Shown one piece after another: positions 33,788 to 46,189 of a stretch of 64,000 nucleotides of DNA. Position 1 is the stretch's first letter. Each line of letters opens with the position of its first letter. The position numbers and the translations under genes were made by a program. The notes under the pieces were generated by a model. It did no database searches, was not told the DNA's origin, and saw nothing but the letters and a program-made list of their open reading frames with translations. The stretch lies in assembly GCA_028554755.1 (NCBI GenBank), contig JAPTOF010000021.1, positions 7,231,001-7,295,000 of the forward strand. Direction: 5' to 3'. The stretch is from Cordia subcordata (Eukaryota; Streptophyta; Magnoliopsida; Boraginales; Cordiaceae).

Positions 33788-33927
33788 TATTTAAATAAAA
33801 ATTTTCATGCTTAAACTTTAAACATTACATGCAAATATCAATTACATTACTCTCCTCCAAGTAATTGCCACAAGTATTCAATAAGATTTGTTTAGAGTTG
33901 AGAATGAGTTCCCCGATCACGAATGTT

Positions 33928-35110
33928 CTAATATGATTCAATAAAATCTATAAGCTCATCAGTGTGTTCGTGCAAGACTGCTTTATGTGAACTATCTTCA
34001 GCAAAATCATAATTGAAACATGGACTATTGATGTTTCTTTCATCTTCAATAATCATATTATGCAATATTATGCATGCATTCATGATATTGTTAAGTGTTC
34101 CACAATCACAGAATTGTGCAAGTCCATGAATAATTACAGATTGAGCCTGACGCACTATAAATGCACGTTTGACGTCCTTCTAACTAACTCTTGACATGTA
34201 ACAAAACATTTTCTCTTGTTACCTTGCAGAGCAGGGAGAGGTTTCACAAATGTCGACCATGATGGATATATACCATCTGTAAGATAATACCCCATTGTAT
34301 AGTTGTGTCTGTTGATTGTATAACTGACTGACCTTCGGGCTCTCCCTTCAGTTAATCCTTTGAAAAGTGAAGATTGCTCCAAAACATTTATGACATTCAA
34401 TAAACAATGTATTCCAAAAAAAGCATGCCATTTCCAAAGATCATCTGAAGTGTCATCTTCTAAAATAATTGTTGGTTCATGATAACGACTATTATACATA
34501 CCTTTCCTTGTAGTTGGAGAATTTATCCACTTCCAATGCATATAGTCAATACTTTCCAACATTCCAGGGTAGCCTTTTCGATTACCAATTTCTAACAATC
34601 TAGCAATATCACTCTCGTTTGATGATCCCAAGTATATATCTCCAAGTAATTTCACAATCGCCTTAACAAATTTTTTCAAGGTCTTAATAACTATGTATTC
34701 TCTTATTCTTACATATCACCAACTAAATCTGCAATTGCTCCATATGCAAGCATCCATGATACAACTGTGACGTTTTGTAATGATGATAAACCCTAGTGCC
34801 TAGTAGAATTTTATTTAGAAATGAAATATGGATCATACACTTGAATTGCTAATTGAATTTAGCAAAATAAGGGTTGGCTCATCTGAAACCTTCTTTTAAA
34901 ATATTTGGAGGATAAACAAGATTTTCGAAAAATAGTCATTGTATAGCCTTTCATGGCCTTGTAATCTATCTCACCAAATATAGATATGACCAGGTATAGA
35001 ACCACAAAGTATGTTTTGATGATTCTTAGCACACTTATCTCTATTAACCAGCAAATTGATGATTGCAAACTCTTCATCTACGTCAGAATCATCAAGAATT
35101 TGCATGAATC
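33928..35110 (-). pseudogene. PIF/Harbinger transposase (Plant_tran, HARBI1-like), broken
   Basis: Minus-strand translation gives RRFQMSQPLF near the start, then GYPGMLESIDYMHWKW, YNSRYHEPTIILE, LWKWHAFFGI, SSLFKGLTEGRA, YTMGYYLTDGIYPSWSTFVK and, in another frame, NACIILHNMIIEDER. These are the signature blocks of the plant Harbinger transposase-derived family. The first catalytic Asp (SID-MHW) is kept. The usual second Asp in the NDINVLD block is changed (LLNVINVLE here). A frameshift near 34180 and one near 34860 break the ORF. With ORF1 it makes up one old element running from at least 31186 to about 35.8 kb; its terminal repeats were not identified. Confidence 0.85.
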
Positions 35111-35248
35111 AATAGTTTAAAGACATATCTAAAAGAACAAAGTGATGATGGAAAGAGATTCAATGGTTTATGTGTTTGCACGAGTTGTGTTTACAGTTGA
35201 ACTTGAAGTATGACTATTTATAAGCTTGAAATCTTACTAAACATGACT

Positions 35249-35530
35249 ATTAATAAACATAAAGTAAATGACGATGGAACATAAAGAATGCGTCTGATTA
35301 GTGGATATAAAGTGAACGGCGACTATATATAAAGAAAACGGACAATTGATAGACATAAAGTGAATAGTGACGATATATAAAGAAAACGACCGATTGATGG
35401 ACATAAAGTGAATGATGACGATACATAAAGAAAGCGGCCGATTGGTGGACATAAAGTGAATGGCCGATTGATTGACATAAAGTGAATGAAGATTGAACAT
35501 AATGAAAGTGGCTGATTGATGGACGTAATT
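35249..35530. repeat. 48-bp minisatellite
   Basis: The phrase GACATAAAGTGAA recurs at about 35304, 35352, 35400, 35448 and, after a short unit, 35473. The 48-bp unit also contains ATATATAAAGAAAACG and CCGATTGATG. About six units are present. The minus-strand ORF over it shows a matching 16-residue period and is an artefact. Confidence 0.85.
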
Positions 35531-36337
35531 TTGAACGGCGATTATTAAATATTAATGCTTACATCCAAATTTTGTACTATATCGGCCTCCTGGCCAAAGA
35601 AGGAATCTGGGAAGGAAGAGAATTCGAGGTTGAAACTGTGTCCTAGACAAACATAGTGATCGATTCTTAACCTGAACCAATAAATTGACACATGATATGC
35701 ACGTGAGCAATTCAAATAAAGGAGACCAAGTCAAATAAAGATTGTGTAGCACCAAACTGAAGAGGTGAAAGCTTAGCATGGAAATCGATCAAAACTTCAA
35801 CAACTAAGACAAGCAATAGAGTCGCACTCCAAAAGCACTTGGCCAAGGCTTTGGCCAAGGGTGTGCGGCCTGATTAAAGCTTTTTCAAGCAAAGAATTAA
35901 TAATGGATTTTTTAATATTATCGTAACTAATTTGACCAAAAAAGATTGGTGGAAAAAATAAATTAAAAATAAATCCAAAATTAAATATTAATAATTAATT
36001 CTTTTTAATATTATCTTAAGTGATTTAACCAAAAAAATTTGACGGAAAAAATTAAAAATAATTATAAAAATTAAATATTACTAATTAAATTTTTAATAAT
36101 ATTGTTGATATTTTTCAATAAAAAGTAATAGGATAATATGTATTAAAGATAAATAAGGAAATTTAAAATTAAAAATTAGGTAGGGAGTGAAAAAATTAGA
36201 TAACATATATATATATATATACACACACACACATAATAGAAAAGTTGGAAAGTGAGAGGGAAAAGAGAAACAAAGTAAAGGAAAGGAATCAAGAGAGACA
36301 GACCAGATCTATTGATCTTTTTTCTCAATCAGTCATT
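35531..36337. repeat. AT-rich spacer with a 93-bp tandem duplication and a TA/CA microsatellite
   Basis: No gene seen. Units beginning TTAATATTATC at 35912 and 36005 form an imperfect tandem pair of about 93 bp. A (TA)n(CA)n run lies at 36205-36232. A palindromic TTGGCCAAG pair is near 35840-35870. Confidence 0.6.
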
Positions 36338-36493
36338 TGTTACAAAGGGTTATTTGAATGTAATCTCATTGATATCTATTAATTGTAAAATCTTGTATTC
36401 TTATCTTACTCAGTTACTTGTAACACACGACTCTATACTATTATATACAAAATACAAAAAAAAGATATTTGTTATTGATGTGCAAATCTTACA
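36338..36493 (+). repeat. 5' LTR of the Ale-like copia element
   Basis: 156 bp, TGTTACAAAGG to AATCTTACA, aligning with 48571-48771. It is followed directly by TGGTATCAAAGCC (36494-36506), an initiator-tRNA-Met primer site with small changes. A 43-46-bp tandem pair (TTCATCCATGTGTG...) follows at about 36549-36640. Confidence 0.8.
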
Positions 36494-36759
36494 TGGTATC
36501 AAAGCCCAGGTTATGGACCAATTATATTTGTCTACCTATAACCCTTCTTCATCCATGTGTGACATTCTAATTTGTCCACGTGTGACCCCACTTCATCCAT
36601 GTGTGGCGTTCTAATTTGTCCATGTGTGACGCTTCTTTCAATTATCAAATTAAGTCACACATGAAGAGAGTGTTATAGTGTTATTCCTTCTGCATGGAAA
36701 ATTCAGAAAATATAATGTCACTTAATAAGATCATGGGCTACTCCTCCCATTAACAAACT

Positions 36760-37300
36760 GGTTTCTATGATGGAACCACAGTGATTCTTCATATGGCATT
36801 AGAGTGAAGGTGGTGGGAAATTCTTATCTTACCATCTTAAACCATTTTTTCAATCGCAAGATATTGTTTAGAGACTCTCTTGTCCAGGCAAGCCACAACA
36901 AAATGGTGTGGCAAAATGTAAGCACCGTCATTTGGTTGAAACTGGTCTTACCATATTAGCACATAGCAATCTTTCTCCCGAGTTTTGGATTTATGCTTCT
37001 GCAACTGCAATTTGTTGATTAATCTCATGCTTGCAAAATTGGTTTATTATAAGTAACCTTATGAGTTGCTATTTCACAAAGTGCCAGACTACTCAAGCTT
37101 TAGAACTTTTAGAGCTCTTTGCCATCCTAGTATGAAAACTTTTGGTCGAACAAAGCTAGCTTTTAATAACTAAAGATGTATCTTTATTGGCTACAACTCT
37201 AATCGTAAGGGTATATGTGTTATAACCCTATAACACCTCATATTCTAATCTCACGGCATTTTGTGTTTAATGAGCATGTATTTCCTGGTGTTTCTAATGC
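36760..37300 (+). pseudogene. copia integrase C-terminal fragment
   Basis: In shifting frames it reads CPGKPQQNGVAKCKHRHLVE, then LSPEFWIYASATAIC, then DYSSFRTFRALCHPSMKTFG and FIGYNSN-KG, then ISRHFVFNEHVFPG. These are the conserved end of the copia integrase core and the following GKY region. Multiple stops and frameshifts. The integrase N-terminus, protease and gag are missing upstream. Confidence 0.78.
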
Positions 37301-37594
37301 TTCTACTATGCAAGGGGCATATCCACAGTTTACTTCCCACCATCCAAATGGTCTCTTTTCTGATACTAGCAAGCCTTGCCATGTCATGTTAATCATATTT
37401 TGGTGCTTGATCAAAAGAGATCTAATGAGTGAATCACTACTGACTCATCCGAGAAGTTAGTTTTTGAAGTGAAATAAGCTACTCAAGATGGGTTCTCAAT
37501 GTCACCTACTTTTGTAGTGCCAATTTTTAGGGATCAACCATTTACTTTATAGTAATATGTAGCAACATCTAATAATGTCTCTAATGCTGATGGT

Positions 37595-37837
37595 GTGTCT
37601 ATTTTGTCACCAATCACTGAGCAAGTGTCACCATCGACCTCTTCATCTGTTGAAGTGCTTATCACAATTGCACCACCAAGCGTGTCAAACAATAATGCTA
37701 CACAAGTTCAACAAACCAGGACCCACCCTATGATTTCTTACACAATAGATGGTACAAGGAAACCAAAAGCTTTTACAATAACAAGGCATCCTATACCTTC
37801 ATGTTTTCTCGCAAACATAACTATTTTACCTACAAAA
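37595..37837 (+). pseudogene. copia pol linker and start of reverse transcriptase, 5' side of the CACTA insertion
   Basis: An open stretch with serine-rich linker, then THPMI and ANITILPTK, which is the usual entry to the copia reverse transcriptase. The frame meets the CACTA terminus at 37838. The sequence after the right CACTA end (47087) continues in the expected order with PTSFPQANKDSNW. Confidence 0.75.
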
Positions 37838-37879
37838 CACTACAAGAAAACTACCGCAAGTGATGGCATAAACCCGTTG

Positions 37880-38260
37880 CAAACCCTTGTTAGTGATGGA
37901 TCGGCGACGGAAACACAACGTTGTTATTAGCCTCGTAGCCTGGTGGTGACGGAATTCTGTCTCCAAGCAAAATTCCATCGCCATGTACTTTTTTTAATTA
38001 ATTTGATATCTGTCACCATTTCGTTGCCTATTTTCATCACAATTCCGTCACCAATTTATACTATTATTAAAATCATTGTCCGTCGCCAATATTTCTTCGC
38101 TACTTTGTAGCCATCGAAATCTGTTGCCATTCCGTCGCCTTTTGTGTCAGTCACCATCCCGTCACCATAGTTTGTTGTCGCCAATCTCTCACCACTTTCC
38201 TCCGTTGCCATTCTGTTACTAATCTCCTATTATATTAAATTCGTTGCCATTCTCTTTTGT
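37880..38260. repeat. CACTA subterminal repeats, left
   Basis: Repeated degenerate units of the type CCGTCGCCA(A/T)T, for example near 37910, 38030, 38045, 38090 and 38130-38170. Such arrays are the transposase-binding subterminal regions of CACTA elements. Confidence 0.75.
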
Positions 38261-38579
38261 TTTTAAAACCATTTCATATGAAAAGTTTATCTTCTTGTAC
38301 ATTCAAAAGTTGACCTAAAAATAACAAATTTAACCATATAATAACAAAATCCATATTTGACCTGAAAATAACAAATTTAAGCATATAATAACAAAATCCA
38401 AATTATAATTAAAAAAATCTAATAGCTGCATAGCATTACATAAACTAAAGTTTAGTGTGTAAAAAACATATTAAATCTCTAAGAGTCAATACTCAAGGAA
38501 TACATAAACTAAGGTCTACTTTGTCCAAAATATAGCAAATATCTTCAGTCAAGAGTTATTACCCTGGGGCTCATGTGGA

Positions 38580-39210
38580 TCATGATGACATGCTAGGCCT
38601 AGATCACGTAATGTAGCAATCTGCTCTATTATCTTTTGTATTTGTTCTATGCTCTGTTGCTACATTTGTTGTTGCTTCTGCCTAAACTCTTGCCTTCGTT
38701 CTTCAATTGCCTGAGTAACAGCATTCTCCATATCCTGTTGGGTGAACGTACAATGTTATTAACTATATTGGTGTTTCGATTTAGCTACCACAACCCCATG
38801 TGCACCATAACCAAATAAATGCCCTTTCTTTGGCCCACCAATAGCCTAAAAAATAATGCGTCATGATCAATAGGTGGTGCTCTATGATCTCTTTTTGTTT
38901 GAGACATTTTCTCCTCAAGAAGTGTATTGTACTTATCCTGTAAACAAAAATATAAAATTATAATTTATTATGACACCAAATCTTTATAATATAGATTATA
39001 CTTATATAATCTATGAGAAATTAACTTACCATAACCTTTGGTGCCTTAGGGATAGAGTAAGTGCCATTGACCCCTTTATGATGAGTCTTATCAAAGATCT
39101 CAATGCATGTCACCTCCTTACTGAGCCGAATAGTCTGTAATTCACGTTTCATTACAAGTAAAATCATATAGGGAGCTTTTAAGGCACGACTCCGCCTTTC
39201 ATAATACATA
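38580..39210 (-). pseudogene. Ptta/En/Spm-type transposase-associated ORF fragment
   Basis: Minus strand: ALKAPYMILLVMKRE and CIEIFDKTHHKGVNGTY (39021-39209), then DKYNTLLEEKMSQ, IGGPKKGHLFGYGAHG, and finally ENAVTQAIEERRQEF with a glutamine-rich coiled coil and IATLRDLGLA. The -FDKTH---G-Y- block followed by a G-G--GYG block and a terminal coiled coil is the pattern of plant Ptta/En/Spm (Transposase_24) proteins. The frame changes between blocks, partly perhaps from introns, and there are stops. Confidence 0.65.
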
Positions 39211-40460
39211 TTAGCACAATAAAGTTACAATTTAGATCACATAATCACATAAGGAGTCTTTTAAGGCAAAACTCCCCCTTTCATAAAACATATTAGTACA
39301 AGGAAGTTACAATTTAGAACACATAATCATATATAGAGGCTTTAAGGCACGATTCCTCCTTTCATAATGGATATTAGGATAAGAAAAAGTTAAGATTCAT
39401 GATATATATAATCAAATATAAAGATTTGAGAAACTAAAAGAGACAATAACGGAGAATAGTACAGGGAAAGAGGATAAATACTAAAGTAAAAGCAATTACC
39501 CTTTTTATATGAAGCACATCACATTTTCAAAACAAAAAAGGCAACTTCACCAATAGCTCAGATGTTCATGTGAAGCATGACCGATTACAGATTTTTAACA
39601 CAATTATCTAGTATCAATATTTGTTATCCATCGTATTGGAGTATAGTTTCTACCAATAGTCCAGGGAATGCCCTAAGCTAAAAAAGTTCACCTTTTGTCT
39701 CTTTCCCTAGAAGCTGATATGTGTGGAAAGGTATTAACTCCTTTGACCTTGTTCAATGTTTCCATAATCTCTAATTTTGTTTTAAATAGTTTTTCCATAA
39801 ATTCCAAAAAAACTCGCTATTGACACAAGCAAATAACTCCCCAGTAATTATCTCAAAACTTTCAACAAAAACCAAAAAAGAACAAAAAAAAAATATGAAC
39901 CTAATAAGCTTGTAGATTAGATGAGTTATATTCAGCAGAGACCAAATATCAATCCATTATTAATTTCTTTTCTGAAAATACAGAATCGTGATTATTGAAT
40001 AATTATTGTTGGACATTAAGCAATGATTCATTTGGTGAATAAGTAAACTAGTTCCACCAAAGAGACTCAATAACAGCAAAAGCTTTGTATCTACTTGGAA
40101 CTGTCAGTAGGTGTTTAACTGAAATGGGGTATCGGTGTAGTGGTATGACTAAATATATCACATGCAATGTCTACAACAAATAATACACCAATGAAACATC
40201 ATTACAAATTTAACCAAGTAAAAGAATGTCTTTTAACAATCATCAAAAAGATTTGAAGACTTCATAGTCTGATTTCGCATTGTTAGATTGAGATGAAATG
40301 GTCCAAGGCCACAAAAAAAAATATTCAAAACCAACTATAGAAGTTCATCAACATGTTCCAGATCTTATACTAGGTACTACTCATGTACAACACTAGCATG
40401 AAGAAGACATTCATCATCTATCATTTTAGAAACTCATTTAAACATATATATCTATATATA

Positions 40461-40955
40461 TGTTGAGAAAATCGAGGATACACGCACACACATCAAAGCA
40501 TAGTGGAAAACACACACATAGGACACGCAATATTTTTAACGTGGTTCGGCCCTCTGCCTATGTCCACGACCCCCTTCTATGATAAATTCTACAATTCAAC
40601 AATAATGGTTACAACTCAAGTAGTGACTTTTTGCACGGAGAGAAAAGTCTAAACCCTGCCCCACAGAGTTCTTACAATGGTTCTATTCTCAACAGGACTA
40701 GAACGAATGTAAGACACTTTCGATGTTCTCAGGCTCTCTCTCTCACCCACACCCCCCATGGGGTGTGATCCTAAGGCATACTCCTAAGGCATACCGAATA
40801 CAAGCTACAAGACCCTCTATTTATAAGAGAGAAATCCTTGCTCCCTAAAATTTCTCTTCTACTATTTAGGCAACTTATATTTTGGTAATACAATTAATTG
40901 CCTTCCACAAGTTTCTTAATTTGTATGGGCTTGGACTTTGAACCATAACCCAACA
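40461..40955 (-). repeat. 3' LTR of the small LTR element
   Basis: TGTTGAGAAAATC to CCCAACA. Contains AACGTGGTTCGGCC, common in plant copia-type LTRs, and a TATA-like stretch TCTATTTATAAGAG near 40815 that reads on either strand. Confidence 0.88.
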
Positions 40956-42314
40956 AATTCCTCCCTTGGTGAAAAGTTTTGAGATTCTTTGCTGTAACTA
41001 AAATCTCTTCATAGTCTTCATGCTAGACCTTTGCTCGACAACACTCTTCATGGCAACAGCTACCAACACATCCTAGCAGGTTTTCGGAGTCATCACCAGC
41101 ATCCCTCTCTGTGCCGTTTAACCTTGACCTCTCAAGGTTGTTTGCGTCCTCCCTCGACACTAGACATCTTGGACATGGTCTTCTTTCTAGCAGTAGCATT
41201 CCCTATCAGTCGTTTGGCCAGGATCTGATCGTTGAGCTACATGGACTCTCATCAGGTTCTCAAGATTTGATGGCTCAGATCATTCAAGCTCACCATAATT
41301 ACATGCATCACATCGCATCACACCATATCACACAATCATAATCCATTAGATCACATCTCCACAAGATATAATGGCTCATATATTACATGCACACTATACT
41401 ATCATATGCCGCAATGCACTAGATCCCAAGCTCCCATCTTCTTCATCATCGACTGAACACCAACCTAGCAGCCCAAACTCTCAAGCAATCTGACACGCCG
41501 TTATAGGTCGATCCAACCGTTGAATCGTTGGATCGGCGATCAGATTTCACAGTCACGTTCTCTACCATCACGCAACCTTCCCCTTACCTTCTAATCCCCG
41601 ATCAAGAACGCTACTGTTGTTAACCATCACTACCACCGACTGCCATCTTTTTTCTCTCGCCGGCATCACCACGAGCCACCAAATACCGTGCTAATGCAAC
41701 ACCAAGCACGCTTATTATGGAGCTCTCAAATGCCAATCACCATGAAAGCCGCGGCCATCTTATTCAGATCGCTAGCAACTCCTCCGGCCACCATTCATCA
41801 CGCTGCTGCCACCAATTTGCTCCTCTCGTCGTTGCAATTCTAACAGTACCAAGCATGCTTGATTTGGTTGCTCCTATCATCATCTGCCATTAAAGCCCCT
41901 TACAACTTTCAAGCTTTTTATGGCATTGTTTCCGATCACAAGACACTGCAAAAAATATCGACTGAACTCCTCTTACTCTAACGAGCTCAATGGTATGCTG
42001 AAATCTCAATTTCGGTACTCGGATCAAAATCTGACTTAGGCCCCCGAGTACAAATTGTTCATCTTCTCTAGCAACATTTCGGTCATCTTCAAGCAACACC
42101 ACCACCACAGTTCAACTCTACTCATTGCAACAAATCTAATACTGGTCTCCGTTTTGAAATTGGTGGTTAGGCAAAAAATTGGTTTCGGTGTTCATCATCT
42201 TCTTTTTCGACGTTCCTCTTTAGCGTAGCTGCTCCACATGATAGCTTCTTCAAAATTGTGTCCTCCTTGCCTTGTCATCGGGCCCAATCCACCAAACCGG
42301 GCTCTGATACCACT

Positions 42315-42809
42315 TATTGGGAAAATCAAGGACATACGTACACATATCAAAGTACAGTAGAAAACACACACATAGGACACAATATTTTTAACATGGTTCG
42401 GCCCTTTGCCTATATCCACGATTCCCTTCTGGGATAAATTCCATTATTCAACAATAATGATTACAACTCAGGTGATGACTTTTTGCACAGAAAGAAAAGT
42501 CTAAACCCTGCCCCACAGAATTCTTACAATAGTTCTATCCTCAGCAGGTCTAGAACGGATGTAAGACATTCTCAATGCTCTCAGGCTCTCTCTTTCTCAC
42601 CTCCCCCCCCCATGGGGTGTGGCCCTAAGGCACAGTTCTAAAGCATACCGAATACAAGTTACAATACTCTCTATTTATAGAAGAGAAATCTTTACTCCCC
42701 AAAATTTCTCTTCTACCATTTAGGCAGCTTATATTTTGGAAACACAATTAGTTGCCTTCCACATATTTCCTGATTTGTATGGGCTTCGACTTTGAGTCAT
42801 AAACCAACA
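42315..42809 (-). repeat. 5' LTR of the small LTR element
   Basis: Aligns end to end with 40461-40955, with visible substitutions (about one in ten). It abuts the primer site at 42312. The inner terminus has changed from TGTTG to TATTG. Confidence 0.88.
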
Positions 42810-42814
42810 ATATA

Positions 42815-45800
42815 CTAGTCTAACACCCATCCCATGCATTAGTTGGGAAATATATTATTGGTTGTTTTAAAAAAACATAGTATTTTATATTACTAAACAT
42901 TGCAATCAAATTATATTTTAAGAGTTCAATAAATATGGATTCGTATAGAAATTAAGACACTTAGAATACCAATATTTACACTAATAACACATTGTATTAA
43001 GTAAAATATACAATACAAAGAAAAATTAATTCAAATATGTGGCCATAAATCTAAAGGTAGAAAAGAACAGAGGGACTTGAAAATGAAATTGTCTTTTACA
43101 AGAAAAATTAATTGAAATATGTACAGTAATAAGAATAACAAATCACATGAAAAATTCAATTAAAAAAATTGAATAGAAAAAAAATAATTTTAAATAGATA
43201 ATTATCATCATCACATTAGTTTATAATCTTTATTTTGTATCTTTTAAAAGCAAACCCAAAATCAATCACATATCTAGCAAGAGCATGAAATAAACTGATT
43301 TTTACACAAAAAATAATTAAAAGGGATACAGTTATGAAACTACCCAATAGTTTTACAGATATAAACTCACATAAAAAACACGAATAAATTATAAAACATA
43401 AAAAGTAAATAAAATATTAAGATGAGATGAATACCTGGATATAAAGCTATCTAGGAATCAAGGAATACCAGTTATCAATTTTGCAGTAAAAAGATCATTT
43501 TGGAAGAAAGGATAGATACGATTTTAAAAGAAGACAGTTAGCTGAGAGGAAAAAAATAAAATTAAAAGGCTAAAAAATCTTCGGTGTGTAATGACGTATG
43601 TGGTGAAAGTTTTGCATAAAAAATGCACAATGTATAATATAGGATTTGAATATGAAAAACATATGAATAAAAAAGGTAATTTGCCGATATTAACCAAAAT
43701 TTAATTTACCATAAATAGCACTAATTTTTTTTATAGTAAAAGAAATCAATTAAAATAGGTCAAGATTTGATAACAACCAAATTAGTGAGTTACTATAGAT
43801 ATATACAATCAATCCGGATTGCGTGTCATCATTTTCGGTTGTAATATGTAAATATTAAAATAAATTAGTATATCGATATAAATCTCACTAAATAAGGCAA
43901 TTTTGAATAAATTTGAATATAAATCTTGACCGTTGGATGAGATCCAATTGGGGTTTCGATGCTTTAATAGCCGTGGATTGGGACTTGAAAATAGGAGTAC
44001 ATAATAGAGGTTATATTTGTGCAACACTTGTCATTACATTTGTGTAACACTTGTCATTATTATATTAAATTGGATTCATCTATATAATATAGTATAGATA
44101 CACACATATATATATATATGTATGTGTGTGTATATATATATGTATGTTTGTATGTATATATATATTTACACGTATATACCTAGATCTACATATATAGGTA
44201 TATATCTTTCAATCTAGTTTATTTCTTTTCTTGAAACAGTTGTTATAAAGCTCAATGTAAAGCATATCAATTACATGTAAGCCAAACCTACTGATTAGTC
44301 CAAAATTTTAGAATTGAAAGTAAAGGTATGTTCTATTAAAAGAGTAAATTTTTATCAACTTCAAGCCTAAACGATCTAGTCATCCAATTAACCAAAGAGC
44401 AAAAAGAAAATACCTAATAAAAATGTAATTTGACTAGGTTAGAGAACGTAACCATAAATACCTAAAATTCAACTTCTCGCAGAGACATATAAAAGACAAT
44501 GTAAATTTACTTATGCATGTGTATGGATAAAGGAAGCAGTTATCCAAAGGCAGTATGATTCAAGATGAAACTGGAGTTCCCTAAGTAGAAATATACAATG
44601 GAAAGTTATGCTTTTACAAGAATCCATCAACAAATCAAAAGTGATCAATTAACACTTAAATAAAACAATTGGCAGATAGCTACTTAGCTGTGCAAATTAA
44701 TGCATACTATCAATTATTTATAATTAGGAAATACAAAATCAATTGGCAGTATAATGAAATTAGCACTACATACAACACCTTATATTGGATTCATATAACT
44801 TTAGATGAACAAGATCTAGAATTAAAGATACTGCTAATCTAATGAAGTTAAAACTGAGAACAAGAAATTTTAGACCTAAACGGAAAAATCTAGAAAAGAA
44901 AACCCATCTATGTTGATGTACAACTACTTGTATAAATTTTTTTAAAAAGGAAGAAAAATCTCTCATGAAATATAACTAATACACATAGTATTTAGAGATT
45001 ACCAATTAGTTTGCATTTCAACAAAACCATGTTGTAGAAACGTCAAAAATCATTTTTTCTCCTGACTGATGACAACGACGACGACGAGGTATGCGAGTTG
45101 AAACGCTTGTTTTTTGAACAAATTATTCGGAGATGGTGGGGTAGAAATTGAAAAGACGAATAGTGAAGAGTTTCGTCGATGGTGGAGGAGGTAGAGATGG
45201 TGGCAACGGTGGAGATGGCAGACTCAACGAAGAGCTTCACCGATGATGAAGGAGGTGGAGAAGGCGGCAGCACCACTGATTAGGGATTTGAGATTTTTTT
45301 TTAGGGGTAGGGACCGATTGAGGGGATTTAAGGATTTTTTGGGAGAGAGGAAGGGGTTGAAATTTATATTTGACATTAGCGACTGAATAAAATCGATCGC
45401 TAACTTTTACTTTAAATTCTTCTTAATTTTTAATTTTAAAATTTTAAACTATTAAATTTAAAAAAAAATTTTATTTTTTTTAATTTTTAATTCTAAAATT
45501 TTAATTCTTAACTTTTAACTTATACTACAATATAGAATCCAAAGATTTGAAAAAAAATTAATTTAATTACTTTAAGACACTTGAAAACATTTTTTCATCT
45601 TATTTTTTATATACAATTTTGTTACTACTAATATAAAGATACACTTATATTATACTAATAATATATCAGTTTAAACACTAAAGCCTCAAAGACATTTTTT
45701 CTCTTATTTTTGATGTACAACTATGCTACTACTAATATAATGATACATATATTTTATACTAATAATATTATATTCAAATAATAATACATTATAAGATCAA

Positions 45801-45923
45801 GTTGGTAATTAGATGTCATAATAAAATTAATTAATTAATCATTGTTCAAGTTATAAGTCAAGCTAGACTATCTAGAAGCACAATATATTTGATTAAAATT
45901 TATTAAGTTATGTATGATTTAAC

Positions 45924-45978
<55 letters not shown>

Positions 45979-46185
45979 ACACACAAACGTACACACAAAA
46001 CTTTTAATTTGCTAATAAGTAGATCAATTAAACTTATTCATTAGATAAGGAAAAATTGATTTAAAAAATTAAAATTTAATAGACTTGTTGGTTATTATGA
46101 TACATTTAGATCTCTAGTATTTAGTATGTACAATTAAAGAAAATTTAAAACTCAAAACAATAAAAGGAAATAAAAACTAACAACT
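42815..46185. other. CACTA interior, AT-rich, no recognisable gene
   Basis: No convincing coding sequence. TA/GT microsatellites lie at about 44098-44173 and 45919-45992. A CT/GA-rich, triplet-like stretch (GATGGTGG-type) is at 45060-45290, and an imperfect inverted repeat TTAGCGACTGAAT / CGATCGCTAA at about 45380-45405 resembles a CACTA subterminal unit. Confidence 0.5.
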
Positions 46186-46189
46186 AAAA

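Larger units (their letters stand above)
40461..42809 (-). mobile_element. Small LTR retrotransposon without coding capacity, inside the CACTA element
   Basis: Two 495-bp LTRs (40461-40955 and 42315-42809) with a perfect 5-bp duplication ATATA (40456-40460 and 42810-42814). On the minus strand the initiator-tRNA-Met primer site TGGTATCAGAGC is at 42301-42312 and the polypurine tract AAGGGAGGAATT follows at 40956-40967. The 1.36-kb internal part has no gag or pol and is clearly richer in C and G than its surroundings. It is smaller than a typical LARD and larger than a typical TRIM. Confidence 0.9.

Noticed and set aside
35249..35530. CRISPR-like regular repeat
   Set aside because: The repeats are directly adjacent, diverged 48-bp tandem units with no unique spacers, in a plant genome.
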